A stretch of DNA of 64,000 nt from Cryptomeria japonica (GCF_030272615.1 NC_081413.1:20311285-20375284), one strand, 5' to 3'. Shown: positions 47,355 through 60,413, counted from the first letter of the stretch. The notes: generated by a model from the sequence alone, not told the origin. Numbers and translations are program-made.

Positions 47355-49069
47355 TGTTGGAAGTGGAAACACTCTGAGAGGGGGGGGTGAATCAGAGTGT
47401 TACAAATTTTAACAAGAGATACTTTTATGAACTTGACAATTTTGATTCTCAATATGCACAGATGACTGAGACTTAACACCTTGAAGTAATACTTTAATGA
47501 AGCATGAAATATACAATAGAACCAACTGAAACACTTGATTCGGATTTTTCAGAAAATAAGAATGGTATTAAATCTTTTACACAAACATGAAACATCTAAA
47601 TGAGTACTTCAAAGATTGCATTACATAAATTCAACAAAACAGAGTATGAAACGAAGAGAGCTAAAGATATGACGTATCAGAGCATAAACCAGTAAAACAA
47701 AATGAGACAAGACAATGCACATAACACCATACTTTTCATGAGTGGAAAACCCTCCTGGGGTAGAAAAACCACTCGGTAAGATCCCTTATATTATTTCAAA
47801 GAGTACCAACTCAGTTCACAAGTTTTAGAAACCACAAGGCCTCAAGGAGCACCAGCCCCTCTTCTTATCCAATAAACATTTCAACTCGAGCTACAGCCAC
47901 TGGTGATTTTATGCATGCACTTAAATCTTGCAGTCACAAAACCATCAGGGATTGGAGCGAGAATATTTTACCAGTCTGTACAGATGGTTCTTTCTAAAAA
48001 TTTTGCAACAATATTCTTCAGGGATTTGAATCATAATAATAAACTTTTAAATGAATTCAACACTTTCAGAGAGAAAAATTCAATCTCTGAACAAAATAGT
48101 TTCAAACAATAAAGCCTTATGTACTCTGCAACAAAACAGAGTATTGATTCTCAAAACCCTCAACTATCTCTGGTAATCTACAACACTTCTTTTTTCTTTT
48201 TAACAAATGCTATGTCTTTCACTTTATTCACACTCCTCTCTCTCTATTTTTCCTCGTATAAACTATTCTGTATAAAACTGTTTTTATACCCAAACAAAAA
48301 CTCAATCATTCTTCCAGAATAACCCTCATATAGGGTTACCAAAATCTTACAGGAATTGCAAACTGAAAAACAAATAACCATTTTTAACTGTGCAACGGAA
48401 AGGATGCTTGATTTCCCAATCATGAAAAACAAAAATAAAGCATGGACAGTTTCCTTATTTTCATTTTGCATAACTGAAAAACCTAATTCGAAAACAAATC
48501 TGAATCTTTTAAACATATGATCAAGAATAATACCTGTGAAACGCAACCTTATTGATAACTGAAAACAAACTAACCAGAAAACCATTAAGCTCCCGATTAA
48601 GACCATTTTTGCTTCATTCTTTTTAACTAAACAAACTGATTCAAGCTCCTTAGCGGCAGCTGCATCTCTCATGGCGTTAGGGTTTGTGACGGACTCCAAA
48701 CAAGTTCAAAAATAAAATGAAACACAAAACATCTCCCGAAAAACTTTTAATCTGTCGGTCACAAAATATATTTTGAAGTATATGCTGTTTGTCCGTAGAT
48801 AAATTAAACATAATTTAAACCAAAGATGTTGTTTCAATAAATGCCACGTCAGGTTATTCACTGTATCCGTGTCACCTGTCTGGCTCAAGAGAAAGATGTT
48901 TTAAACATATAACACGTCAGCCAAGTCAATGTATCCGTGTCACTAGTTTGGCCCGTGAGAAAGGTGTTTTAAATATATAACCACATGCTTAATACACTTG
49001 CCTTTAAACAACACCAACTTCCCTTTTTTATTTTCTTGTCATCGAGGACAAAAGCATCAAAGAGCAACA
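47355..49069 (-). repeat. Copia 3' LTR (1715 bp)
   Basis: On the minus strand it begins TGTTGCTCTTTGATGC and ends CACTTCCAACA (terminal TG...CA). Near 47742-47772 it carries the gtggtttttc...gggttttccac motif typical of the end of the R/U5 region in plant Copia LTRs. TATA-like ttatatatttaaa lies near 48970 on the minus strand. It also contains an open frame of 151 codons (48699-48244) shared with the other LTR. Confidence 0.95.
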
Positions 49070-49085
49070 AACTCCCCCTTTGTCC
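49070..49085 (-). other. Copia polypurine tract
   Basis: On the minus strand ggacaaagggggagtt directly precedes the 3' LTR start TGTTGCTC. Confidence 0.85.
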
Positions 49086-49269
49086 TTGATGGCAAAAAAA
49101 GAAAAAAAACTTAAACCATCATTGCCATGAAATGTGTTATCAACTGCAAGGACCAAAAAAAAATAATGTAAGGAATCAACACTGAACCTTGTCATATGCA
49201 AACCTGTAAGGAAAACAACATCCTCTGAACCTGTAATATGCAATTCTGTAAAGAATGAATGCTGTCAGA

Positions 49270-49790
49270 ATGATGAACTCCTAATCTGATCTATACCAAA
49301 CAAGAATACCAAACTGTAATACCAAAATAAGAAGTGCCTGTGCCACTGTAATGAAATACCAATGGCTGAAATGCCAATTGTCATTGTAATATCAAAATGA
49401 AATACCAAAAATGCCAATGCCACTGTAATATCACTGTAACATCAACTGTAACCACTGTAATATCAACTAAAATACCAAAAATGCCAATGCCAATGAAATG
49501 CCAATAAAATGCCAAGTCTGTAATGCCAATGCCAATGCCAATGAAATGCCAAGTCTGTAAAGTCTGTAATGCCAATCAAAAATGAAATACCAATAACACT
49601 GTCAAAAATGAAATACCAATGTCACTGTCAAAAAAAAATGAAATACCAATGTCACTGTTCACTGTTGCACTTGTGTCACTGTGAAATGCCAATGAAATAC
49701 CAACACTTGTGTCACTGTGAAATGCACTGTGAAATGCCAATGAAATACCAATATCACTCACTGTTGCATATCACTCACTGTTGCACTGAA
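49270..49790. repeat. Simple-sequence region in the Copia 3' untranslated tail
   Basis: Irregular repeats of aatgaaataccaat, aatgccaatgcc and cactgtaat fill the space between the polyprotein stop and the PPT. No fixed period is visible. Neighbouring sequence near 49799-49878 has two extra purine tracts and an LTR-start-like ggggagTGTTGCTCTGTTGA on the minus strand. Confidence 0.7.
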
Positions 49791-49884
49791 TACCAATTTC
49801 TCCCCCTTTTTTTTTACTTTTTTAAAAACACAAGGACAAAAGGAAAGAAAATCAACAGAGCAACACTCCCCTTCAAAGTATGCA

Positions 49885-52800
49885 TTAGGTGGAGACAAGA
49901 GAAGATTGAGAAAACACTCCCAATCTATCCCTTAACCATTCAAAGACCTCTTTAGACAAAGCTTTTGTAAAAATATCCGCTACTTGTGCCTGAGAAGGTA
50001 CATATAAAACTTGAAATTCATTAGCCAACACTTGTTCTCGTAGAAATAGCAACTTAATAGCAACATGTTTAGTGCGAGAATGCATCACAGGATTCTTTGA
50101 AAGACTGATGGCACTAGTATTATCACAGAAAATGGAGATGGGTTTGTCAACTGTAATACCCATATCAGTAAGTTGATGAGACATCCAGATTAATTGCGTA
50201 CAACACGCTGTTGCTGCAATATATTCAGATTCTGCAGTTGATAAAGTAACACATTCTTGCTTTTTGCTATGCCAGGCAACAAGGCGATCTCCTAGGAAGA
50301 ATGTTGCACCACTGGTGCTTTTTCTATCATCTATATAGCCAGCCCAGTCAGCATCCGTAAAACCAACAAGAGTAAACTCGTTATTTCGTGAATACCACAA
50401 GCCAAAGTCTAAAGTACCTTGAATATACTTGAATATCCTTTTTATAGCAATCAAATGAGATTGTTTGGGAGCAGACTGAAAACGTGAAACCAAGCAAACT
50501 GCATGCATCAAATCAAGCCTAGATGCAGTTAAATAAAGTAGGCTGCCAACCATTGATCTATACTCAGATTGATTTACCTCAGGGGAGTCATCTGACTTGG
50601 TCAATTTACAACCAGTCTCCATTGGAGTGCTAACAGGTTTACAATCTGTCATATTGAACTTTTTAAGCATCTCTTTTGCATATTTGGTTTGTGAGAGAAA
50701 AATGCCTTGTTCAAGCTGCATTACTTGAAGCCCAAGAAAGAAGGTTAATTCACCTAACATGGACATTTGAAATTCAGATTCCATGAGTTTTGAAATTTTT
50801 TTGGATACAACATCATTATAACAGCCAAATATAATGTCATCCACATAGACTTCAACAACCAATGTATCATTACCTTCAATTTTAACATACAGGTTACTAT
50901 CAACACCACCTCTAGTATATCCATTTGTTGTAAGATGGGCATCTAACCTGGAGTACCAAGCTCTTGGAGCTTGTTTAAGGCCATAAAGAGCCTTTTTCAA
51001 CTTGTATACATGATCAGGTTTATCTATAGAGATAAACCCTTCTGGTTGTTCCATATATACCTCTTCATCAAGATAACCATTAAGGAATGTAGTTTTAACA
51101 TCCATTTGATACACTTTAAAGTTTTTATAACATGAATATGCCAGAAATATTCGGATTGACTCTAGCCTAGCAACAGGTGCAAATGTTTCACCAAAATCTA
51201 CACCTTCTTGCTGAGCATAGCCTTTACACACAAAGCGTGCTTTATTCCTAACAACTTTGCCAGATTCATCAAGTTTATTTCTAAAAATCCATTTACCTCC
51301 TATCACATTCTTATCATCTGGCCTAGGTACTAACTCCCAAGTTTGATTTTTCTCTATTTGACTGATTTCATCTTTCATTGCATTTAACCAACATTCATCA
51401 GATAAAGCATCAGAAACATTTTTGGGTTCGAAATCAGTTACCAAACAAAAATGTTCAGCCAGTTGAGCTTGTTCAGTTGTTTTTGCCCTTCTTCTAGTCA
51501 AAATACCTGCATCTATATTGCCAATAACTTGACTTTGAGGATGTCTCTTTGTTATAATTTTTGAGGGTGTATAATGGAGAATACCTGTCTCTGCATTTGA
51601 ATTCTCTGTATTTTCTTCATCAGAACTTGATGAACATATTTCATTTTTCTTTTCTATTTCTGCAGGTTTAGGAACTTGATCAACCTTTGTTAAAGTAATT
51701 TCCTCTTCCTCAATATCCTGCAAATCATTACTTAACAAAAATTGTTCATCAAACCTTACATTAATTGTTTCAACAATTTTATTCAGTCTATTATTGCAAC
51801 ATCTATAGGCTTTGCTATGAGTAGAGTACCCAAGAAAGATACCCTCATCAGTTTTAGCCTCAAAATTTCCTAGATTTTCTTCATCTCTTTTTAGATAACA
51901 TTTGGCACCAAAAATTTTGAAATATTTGATAGAAGCAGCTTTTCCATACCAAAGTTCATAAGGAGTAAAGGTAGATTTTACCCTGATTTGTACACGATTC
52001 AAAATGTAAACAGTTGTGTGTACAGCTTCTTTCCAATACCTGTCTGGTAGATTTGCCTCATTAAGCATTGTGCGAGCCATTTCTTTGACTGTTCTATTTT
52101 TTCTCTCAACTACTCCATTTTGTTGAGGTGTATGAGTAGCAGCATATTGTCTCTTAATACCATGTCTTTCACAGTAATCAATGAATTCTTGTGAAGTGAA
52201 TTCACCACCCTTGTCTGATCTTAAGCATTTTAATTTTAGATCAGATTCTCGTTCAACCATTTTTCTGAAAATCTTAAATCTATCAAATGCTTCAGATTTG
52301 TGTTTGAGGAAAGTGACCCATACCATTCTGGTATAGTCATCAACAAAAAGCATAAAATATTTTTCACCATTTATTGACTGTGTCCTTGTAGGACCACATA
52401 AGTCTGTGTGTACAAGCTGTAATGGTCTAGTAGAAGAATGTTCTTTAGATTTGAAAGACACTTTTGTTAGCTTTTCTTTCAAACACTCTTTACAAACTGA
52501 ATTGAATGGTTTACTCAAAATAGGCAAACCTCTAACATTCTGATTTTTACTGATTCTAACCAGATTGTCAAAATTTATATGTCCTAGGCGTTTATGCCAT
52601 AACCAATTTTCTTCTATTTGACCCATAAGACAAATGCCTTCATTATTCTCATAACCAGTGGAATCAAGCAAACTGTAGACATTGCCAATTGTTCTCAAAC
52701 CAGCAGCAACAGTTTTACCAGATTTATTTTTGATAGTACAATCTTGAGAGCTAAAAAATACACTGTAACCACTATCACAAATTTGACTGACACTCAATAA

Positions 52801-54696
52801 ATTGTGCTTTAACCCTTCAACAAAGTACACATCATGAATAGGAGTATCATCATTTAGCAGTAATATACCTTTACCTCATACATAAGCTCCTGAATTATCC
52901 CCAAAGTGTACAAAGCCACCATTAAAGTCTTCAAGATGCAGAAATTTATTTCTATCTCCTGTCATATGGTGTGAACAGCCACTGTCCAACACCCATAAAG
53001 ATTTCTTATTTGAGATAAGTGCAGTTTGCACTATCATTGATTGCTCAATACCTGATACAAACTTAGGTTTCCATATTTTATTAGGGCTTGCCTTTGTTTT
53101 GCACTGTATAGTAGTATGCCCAAAAGTGTTACACTTATTACACTTTACTGTGTTTGGAAGGTCATATCCTTGATTGTAACCAAACATAGGAGATCTTTGT
53201 TGCAGAAATCTGCAAGTATTAACCTTATGACCAAACCTATTGCAATAGAAACAATATCCATGAAAAAAACCAAACCTAAAAGGTTTTGTTCTGTTATAAG
53301 TCTGAAATGATTTTCTTGTTGCAGGCTTAGTATTCTGTCTTGATGACTCAGCTTTATCAAAACCTAAACCAGCCAAATCTTTATGCAACTTTTGCTTGCT
53401 CAAGATATCATTTAGATGTATTGTACTTTCATACTGTTCAATTTGTTTTTGAAGTTTTGTGGATTGTTGTTCTAATGTTTCAATTTTCTTTTCTCTTTCT
53501 TCAAGAAGAGACTTCAAGTTTGAGATCACTAAATTTGCATCATTCAACTCGACTTGTAGAATCTGATTTGAATTTTCATGTGAAGCTACAAGTTTCTTTA
53601 ACCTCTTTATTTCTTTTAAAGCACAAAGCAATTCTCCTTCAAGATCAATTTCTCCTTGATCTAAATCTTCAAATTCATTTTTTGTTTTGCTAGTTACATC
53701 TTCTAATTCTGCCATAAATAGAGTTTCATCACCTTCACAGGGTGAATCATTTGATTCATTTCCAGAGTCTTCTTTAGTAAAAAGACTCTTCTTTTTCTTG
53801 AAGGTATTAAATCTCCTTTTAGGATTCCACATTTTCTTTTTGTAGAATTTTTCTGGTTTTTCCTCTTCACTGTTTTGATCACTTAGAGGACATTGAGCAG
53901 CAAAGTGTCCAGCTTTGCCACACTTAAAGCACTTAAAAGGTAATTTGCCCTTATATTTCTTTTTTAGTTTTCTAACAAAAAGGGCTTCTATAGCATCTGA
54001 AAGTTCAGATTCACTATCAAGTTCTTCTTTCTTTTCTACTTTAAAAGCTGTTTCTTTTGAAGTAGAAAGATTATTACCTATCCTCATCTCATAGGCAGTA
54101 AGAATGCTTTGTAGGTTATCAAGTGTCATGGTAGAAAAACTTTTCTTTTCTTCTAAGGTTGAAACCTTAGTTTCAAACTTGGGTAACAAGGTTCTAATCA
54201 CTTTATTGACAACTTCCTTTTCTTCAACTTCTTCACCAAGACCCTTTCTCGAATTTACTATTTCATCAACTCTAAGAAAATAGCTTGCTACTGTTTCATC
54301 TTCTTTCATTCTTAAAGATTCAAACTGATTTTTGAGTGTAAGAATTTTAGACTCCTTAACCTTAGCATCCCCTTGATAAATGGTTTCAAGTTTTTTCCAA
54401 ATATCATAAGCAGAAGAACAATGCATGACTTTAACAAAAACATCTTTAGTGAGACCACATAAGAGAGCATGCTTAGCTCTGGCATTTAACTCATATTTGG
54501 TTTTATCATCAGGATCAGTAGGAATAATGGAAGGAACTATATATTTTGTGGTCACAATATTCCACACATTAAGATCAACTGAAATGAGATAAGTTTCCAT
54601 CCTAATCTTCCAGAACACATAATCAGTTCCATCAAAAAGAGGAGCTCTTGAAAGTGAAGCACCTTCCTGAGTTTGAGCCATAAAAAAAACTTCCAA
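49885..54696 (-). pseudogene. Copia gag-pol polyprotein with one in-frame stop
   Basis: A single frame of 1604 codons runs from ATG 54696 to the stop at 49885, broken only by TGA at 52876-52878. The gag part (606 residues) has the N-terminal FDGTDYVFWKIRM block and three CCHC knuckles (C256-C269, C482-C495, C519-C532). It also has a coiled coil at about 350-425 and the protease motif DSG at 571-573. The part after the stop, from Met 52830 (981 residues), has the pre-integrase HHCC (H79, H84, C113, C116) and integrase D143, D206 and E242, with 35 residues between the last two. RT has YVDD at 662-665 and RNase H has D826, E867 and D903. All catalytic residues I looked for are present. The stop lies between the protease start and the integrase, so the element could not make pol now. 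CGA to TGA at a CpG is a possible cause, not proven. Confidence 0.95.
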
Positions 54697-54742
54697 GTGA
54701 CCAGGAACAATCCCTAGGACAGACCTATATGAGGGACCCTAT

Positions 54743-54755
54743 GCTCTGATACCAC
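54743..54755 (-). promoter_or_regulatory. Copia primer-binding site (initiator Met tRNA)
   Basis: On the minus strand GTGGTATCAGAGC lies one base inside the 5' LTR. TGGTATCAGAGC is the standard plant Copia site complementary to the 3' end of initiator methionine tRNA. Confidence 0.92.
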
Positions 54756-54756
54756 T

Positions 54757-56473
54757 TGTTGGAAGTGGAAACACTCTGAGAGGGGGGGGTGAATCAGAGT
54801 GTTACAAATTTTAACAAGAGATACTTTTATGAACTTGACAATTTTGATTCTCAATATGCATAGATGACTGAGACTTAACACCTTGAAGTAATACTTTAAT
54901 GAAGCATGAAATATACAATAGAACCAACTGAAACACTTGATTCAGATTTTTCAGAAAATAAGAATGGTATTAAATCTTTTACACAAACATGAAACATCTA
55001 AATGAGTACTTCAAAGATTGCATTACATAAATTCAACAAAACAGAGTATGAAATGAAGAGAGCTAAAGATATGACGTATCAGAGCATAAACCAGTAAAAC
55101 AAAATGAGACAAGACAATGCACATAACACCATAGTTTTCATGAGTGGAAAACCCTCCTGGGGTAGAAAAACCACTCGGTAAGATCCCTTATATTATTTCA
55201 AAGAGCACCAACTCAGTTCACAAGTTTTAGAAACCACAAGGCCTCAAGGAGCACCAACCCCTCTTCTTATCCAATAAACATTTCAACTCGAGCTACAGCC
55301 ACTAGTGATTTTATGCATGCACTTAAATCTTGCAGTCACAAAACCATCAGGGATTGGAGCGAGAATATTTTACCAGTCTGTACAGATGATTCTTTTTAAA
55401 AATTTTGCAACAATATTCTTCAGGGATTTGAATCATAATAACAAACTTTTAAATGAATTCAACACTTTCAGAGAGAAAAATTCAATCTCTGAACAAAATA
55501 GTTTCAAACAATAAAGCCTTATGTACTCTGCAACAAAACAGAGTATTGATTCTGAAAACCCTCGACTATCTCTGGTAATCTACAGCACTTCTTTTTTCTT
55601 TTTAACAAATGCTATGTCTTTCACTTTATTCACACTCCTCTCTCTCTGTTTTTCCTCGTATAAACTGTTCTGTATAAAACTGTTTTTATACCCAAACAAA
55701 AACTCAATCATTCTTCCAGAATAACCCTCGTATAGGGTTACCAAAATCTTACAGGAATTGCAAACTGAAAAACAAATAACCGTTTTTAACTGTGCAACGG
55801 AAAGGATGCTTGATTTCCCAATCATGAAAAACAAAAATAAAGCATGGACAGTTTCCTTATTTTCATTTTGCATAACTGAAAAACTTGATTCGAAAACAAA
55901 TCTGAATCTTTTAAACATATGATCAAGAATAATACCTGTGAAATGCAACCTTATTGATAACTGAAAACAAACTAACCAGAAAACCATTAAGCTCCCGGTT
56001 AAGACCATTTTTGCTTCATTCTTTTTAACTAAACAAACTGATTCAAGATCCTTAGCGGCGGTTGCATCTCTCATGGCATTAGGGTTTGTGACGGACTCCA
56101 AACAAGTTCAAAAATAAAATGAAACACAAAACATCTCCCGAAAAACTTTTAATCTGTCGGTCACAAAATATATTTTGAAGTATATGCTGTTTGTCCGTAG
56201 ATAAATTAAACATAATTTAAACCAAAGATGCTGTTTCAATAAATGCCAAGTCAGGTTATTCACTATATCCGTGTCACTTGTCTGGCTCGAGAGAAAGATG
56301 TTTTAAACATATATAACACGTCAGCCAAGTCAATGTATCCGTGTCACTAGTCTGGCCCATGAGAAAGGTGTTTTAAATATATAACCACATGCTTAATACA
56401 CTTGCCTTTAAACAACACCAACTTCCCTTTTTTATTTTCTTGTCATCGAGGACAAAAGCATCAAAGAGCAACA
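54757..56473 (-). repeat. Copia 5' LTR (1717 bp)
   Basis: Same boundaries and motifs as the 3' LTR. A 173-codon open frame (56101-55580) starts MESVTNPNAMRDATAA. In the 3' LTR the same frame stops earlier because CAG became TAG. The expected promoter is inside this LTR; TATA-like sequences lie near 56375 and 56310 on the minus strand, and aatataagggatc near 55185. Confidence 0.95.
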
Positions 56474-59400
56474 ATATGATATCTCAAAAATGAATTATAA
56501 AATGAATTTTAGAGTAGTACAATTTAATGCAGTGAAGGAATTGTTTGAGTATACATCAATCAGAATTAAAAAAAATGCCCAAATGAATTCAATAATTGGA
56601 GGCCTTGCCCGTCCAGAGTATTACATTTCTCACAGAATTTCGAGAAAGGGTGGCTACTTATACTATCCCACCAAACCAGCCATAAGGACATCCACAAAGT
56701 AGTGCATCAGAAGGAAGAATGATATTTTTTGTGGCAGTTGACAAGCATCTGCTTACGTCAGACTTCTCAATATCTAGAAGAATGCAAGACATCAAATTAC
56801 CAATAAAGGCTGTTTGGTTTCGATGTGAAACACTCCCACTGCCCTCCTTCCTTTTCTCCTCACTTTCCTTTCTCGTCACTTGCTCTTCCCTTATACCTCC
56901 ATATTCTTTCAGTACTTGGGTATTTTTTCTTCCAATCTCTTCCAACACTTCGACAGCATTCTTAAGTTTAATCTTTTTTGCATTCAATTCTGTAATCTTT
57001 CCATCTTTTGTTTGAATTAATGACTTTTTACTAGATATGTCCTTTTGTAATTGTTGGTTTTCTTGATAAAGTTGAAGGGCTTCTTGTTTCACTGTTCTGT
57101 TCTTTATAACCGGATCTTCCATCACTTTATCACTGGTTCTGATAGAGATGTGAGTAATTGCCTCTCCTCTGTTTCTGAATCGAGCATATCATCAGTGGGA
57201 ACTTGTTTGTAATCATTAGCCCACATACCCAACTTGCTTTGAAGCTCATGGACTTGTTGTTTCAATGAACCATTTTCTTGGAGCAAAGCCTCCTCCCTAC
57301 TTTCTGACGTAGATCTAAGTGAGTTCCTCTCATTTTTCACTGAATCAAGCCTATGGTTATAATTTTCCAATTTCAATTTCTGAGATTCATTTTCATTTGT
57401 AAGTTCTTCATATTTCATGCTCAAATGTGTATGTTCATGGGTGATCATTCGCACTTGAGTTTGCAAGGCCTCCACTGTGTTTGCATTGCTCTCTGAGAGA
57501 GAGATTAGACTCCTTGTTTCATCTTCCATAGAGCTTAGTATATCATTATAATCTCCCAGCTGTGCCTTCAAAAATTCGCATTCAATGCACAGTTCTACAT
57601 ATTCTTGGCTCAAAATCATTCCTTCATTAGTCATCAAATCGAGCTTATTTTGTAAACCTGCAACAGAGTCTTCGAAGTTTGCCTTACAAGCTTCCCACAA
57701 GCGGCAATCTTCTCTCATCTGTGCATGCAATTCCATATTCCTATCTTTGCATTCTCTCAGTTTGTTTTGCAACTCATCTTTTTCATCTGTTAAATGGGCC
57801 CACAGAAGTTTATATTCCTTGCTCAATACCCCTTTCTCAGACTGCAGACCTGCAGCTTTTCTTTCCAAATCAGACTTATTAGTAACCCACAACCTCTGGT
57901 CTTCTTCAATTTTTTTATTTAATTCCGCAATCCTATCATTGCAGTCTTTCAACTTATTTCCTAACCAATTATTCTCTTTTTGCACATTACACAATTCTTG
58001 GTCTTTCTCTCTCAAAATGTTTGTTTCATCAAGCTTATTTTGTAGCCGTATAAAAGTCTTTTCCAACTCATATTTTTCATGTTCTGATTGGGAGCACAAA
58101 TCCTCATGCTTATTGCTTAACATTCTCGCTTCATTAAGCTCATTTTGCAGTTTTGCAATTGTAACTTCAAATTCTCCCTTAGAAGTATTCCACATGTGCT
58201 TATCTTCAGCCAATTTTTCCTTTAATTGTTTAATTTCATTAATGGATTTATTAAAATTATTTTGTAGCCTTGCAACAGAGTTTTCAAATTTTGCCTTACA
58301 AGCTTCCCACAAGCGGCAATCTTCTCTCATCTGTGCATGCAATTCCTTATTCCTATCGTTGCATTCTTTCAGTTTGTCTTCCAACTCATATTATTCATCT
58401 CTTAAATGGGCCCACAGAGCTTTATATTCCTGGATCAATGTCTCTTTCTCATACTGCACAACTGCAACTCTGCTTTCCAAATCCTCCTTATTACAAACCC
58501 ACAATAGCTGGTCTTCTTTAATTTTTGTATTTAATTTCCCAATACTGTCACTGCATTGTTTCAACTTATTTCCTATCCGATTGTTTTCTTCTCTGAGCAC
58601 CTTACACAGCTCTTGGTCTTTCACTGTCAAAATCTTTGTTTCATCAAGTTCATTTTGTAGCCCTATAAGAGTCTTTTCCAAATCATTTTTTTCTTGTTCT
58701 GATTGAGACCACAAATCTTCATGCTTCTGGCTTAGCATCCTCGCTTCGTTGAGCTCATTTTGCAGTTTTGCAATTGTAATTTCAAATTCTCTCTTATAAC
58801 TATCCCACTTGTGCCTATCTTCAGCCAATTTTTCCTTTAATTGCTGAATTTCATTAATAGATTGATTAAGATTATTTTCCAACTCAGTTTTTTCCTGTTC
58901 TGATTGAGTACACAAATCTTCATGGTTCTGGCTTAACATTCTCGCTTCATTAAGCTCATTTTGCAGTTTTGCAAATGTAACTTCAAATTCTCGCTTAGAT
59001 ATATCCCACAAGTGCCCTTCTTCAGCTATTTTATCCTTTAATTGTTTAGCTTCATTGATGGATTGATGAAAATTAGTTTCCATCTCACTTTTTGCTCTAC
59101 TTATTTCATTGTATAAGACTTGATTATTGTGGGCCAGAATCTTTGTTTCATTAAGCTTTTTCTGCAGCTTTATTACTGTACCTTCTAAATTCGCCTTACA
59201 AGTATCCCAAAGCCAACCATTTTCAGTCACTTTGGCATGTAATTCCTCATTCGTATCGTCCAAGTCTTTCAACTCGTCTTCCAATTTTGTTTTCTCATGC
59301 CTTAGTTGAATGCATACTTCTTCATGTTTCAGGCTCAACAATCTTGTTTCTTTGAGCTCATTTTGCAGCCCTGCAACAGTGGCTTCCAACTCTGTCTTAG

Positions 59401-60413
59401 AAGAATCCCACAAGAACCCACGTTCAGCCAATTTTGCCTTCAATTCTTCAGTCTCATCATTGCATTCTGTTACCTTATTTTGCATTTCGTTCTTTTCTTT
59501 CATTAATTCAGAGCGCAATTCTTCATGTTTCTTAATCAAAATTCTTGCTTCATTAAGATCACCTTCGAGCTGTAAAACTTTTTCTTCCAAATCAGTTTTT
59601 GCTTGTCTCAGCTCACTGCACAGTTCTTCACGTCCTTGGCTGAATACCCTTGCTTCATTAAGCTCATTTTGTAGCTCTGAAACCTGTTTTTCCAACTTCT
59701 CCTGACAAGAATCCCACAACAGCTTATCTTCAGTCATCTTTGCATTCAATTTCTTAGTAGTATCATTGATTTTTATGAACTTATTTTCTATCTCAATTTT
59801 TTCTTGCCTCAATTTAGTCAACAATTCTTGGTGTTTCTGGCTAGATTTTCTTTCGTCAAGGATCTCATTTTGTAGCTGTGCAACTTTTCCTTTCAAATTC
59901 GCCCTACACGAATCCCACAATCCCTTATCCTCAGCCATCTTTGCTTTTAATTTCATAGCACCATCATTGCATTTTTTCAATTCATTTTTGTCATTTCTGT
60001 AGCTAGTGTACAAGTCCTCATGTTTCTGGCTCAATACATTTCTTTCCTTCACTACAGTGTCAAGCTTAGTTTGTACCTCCACAATTGTCTCTTCCAGTTT
60101 TGTCTTGGAAGCATCCCACAAGTTCCTATCTTCAGTTCCTATAATCACATCATTGGATTTTTTCAAATCATTTTCCAACTCGTTTTTTCCCTGCCCTAAC
60201 TCTGAAATTGTACTCTTCATCTTTTTCTCATAAGAAATCCACTTGTTTTTATCTGAAGTGATTGTTTCAAGCAATTTGTTATTGGCATCATCACACATTA
60301 TCAATTTGTTTTTCAACCCATCTATTTCTTTTCTATCATTGGTAATTGTAGTCAGTAAACGTTCATTCAGGCTTTTCGAATTTGTCATCTCATTCTGCAG
60401 CTCCGCGACTTTT
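56474..60413. repeat. Duplicon copy B, right part
   Basis: Continues copy B after the Copia insertion and matches copy A 10843-14813. It stops at 60413 inside the coiled-coil gene, where copy C begins. The junction (ctccgcgacttttttgtaaccc) shares a short T run with both parents. Confidence 0.93.
56658..60411 (-). pseudogene. Long coiled-coil protein with 67-residue repeats, copy B (broken)
   Basis: Paralogue of 11026-14813. The 5' end is missing: the frame begins inside the gene at the copy B/C junction, first Met 60388. A TAA at 58391-58393 replaces a Lys codon (AAA in copy A). A one-base deletion near 57137 (cagaaccag versus cagaaaccag) shifts the frame to 57125-56658. In-frame changes are a 15-bp loss near 60137 and a 3-bp loss near 57978. 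At the two sites broken in copy A this copy is intact (TGG at about 59918 and a single 13-bp unit near 58192-58204). Residue-level identity between copies is high and the 67-residue repeats are the same. The C-terminal tail ending GCPYGWFGGIV is identical. Confidence 0.8.

Larger units (their letters stand above)
47355..56473 (-). mobile_element. Nearly complete Copia (Ty1) LTR retrotransposon
   Basis: The element is 9119 bp, on the minus strand. Its LTRs are 54757-56473 (5') and 47355-49069 (3'). A primer-binding site lies next to the 5' LTR and a polypurine tract next to the 3' LTR. Flanks are a 5-bp direct repeat, atatg (47350-47354 and 56474-56478). Duplicon copy A has the unoccupied site (aaatatgatatctc, 10841-10854), proving insertion after the A/B split. 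The LTRs differ by about 32 substitutions and one 2-bp indel by eye, about 1.9 percent, mostly transitions. The gag-pol frame has a single stop. Long LTRs and a coiled coil in gag recall the SIRE lineage, but the lineage is not established here. Confidence 0.96.
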
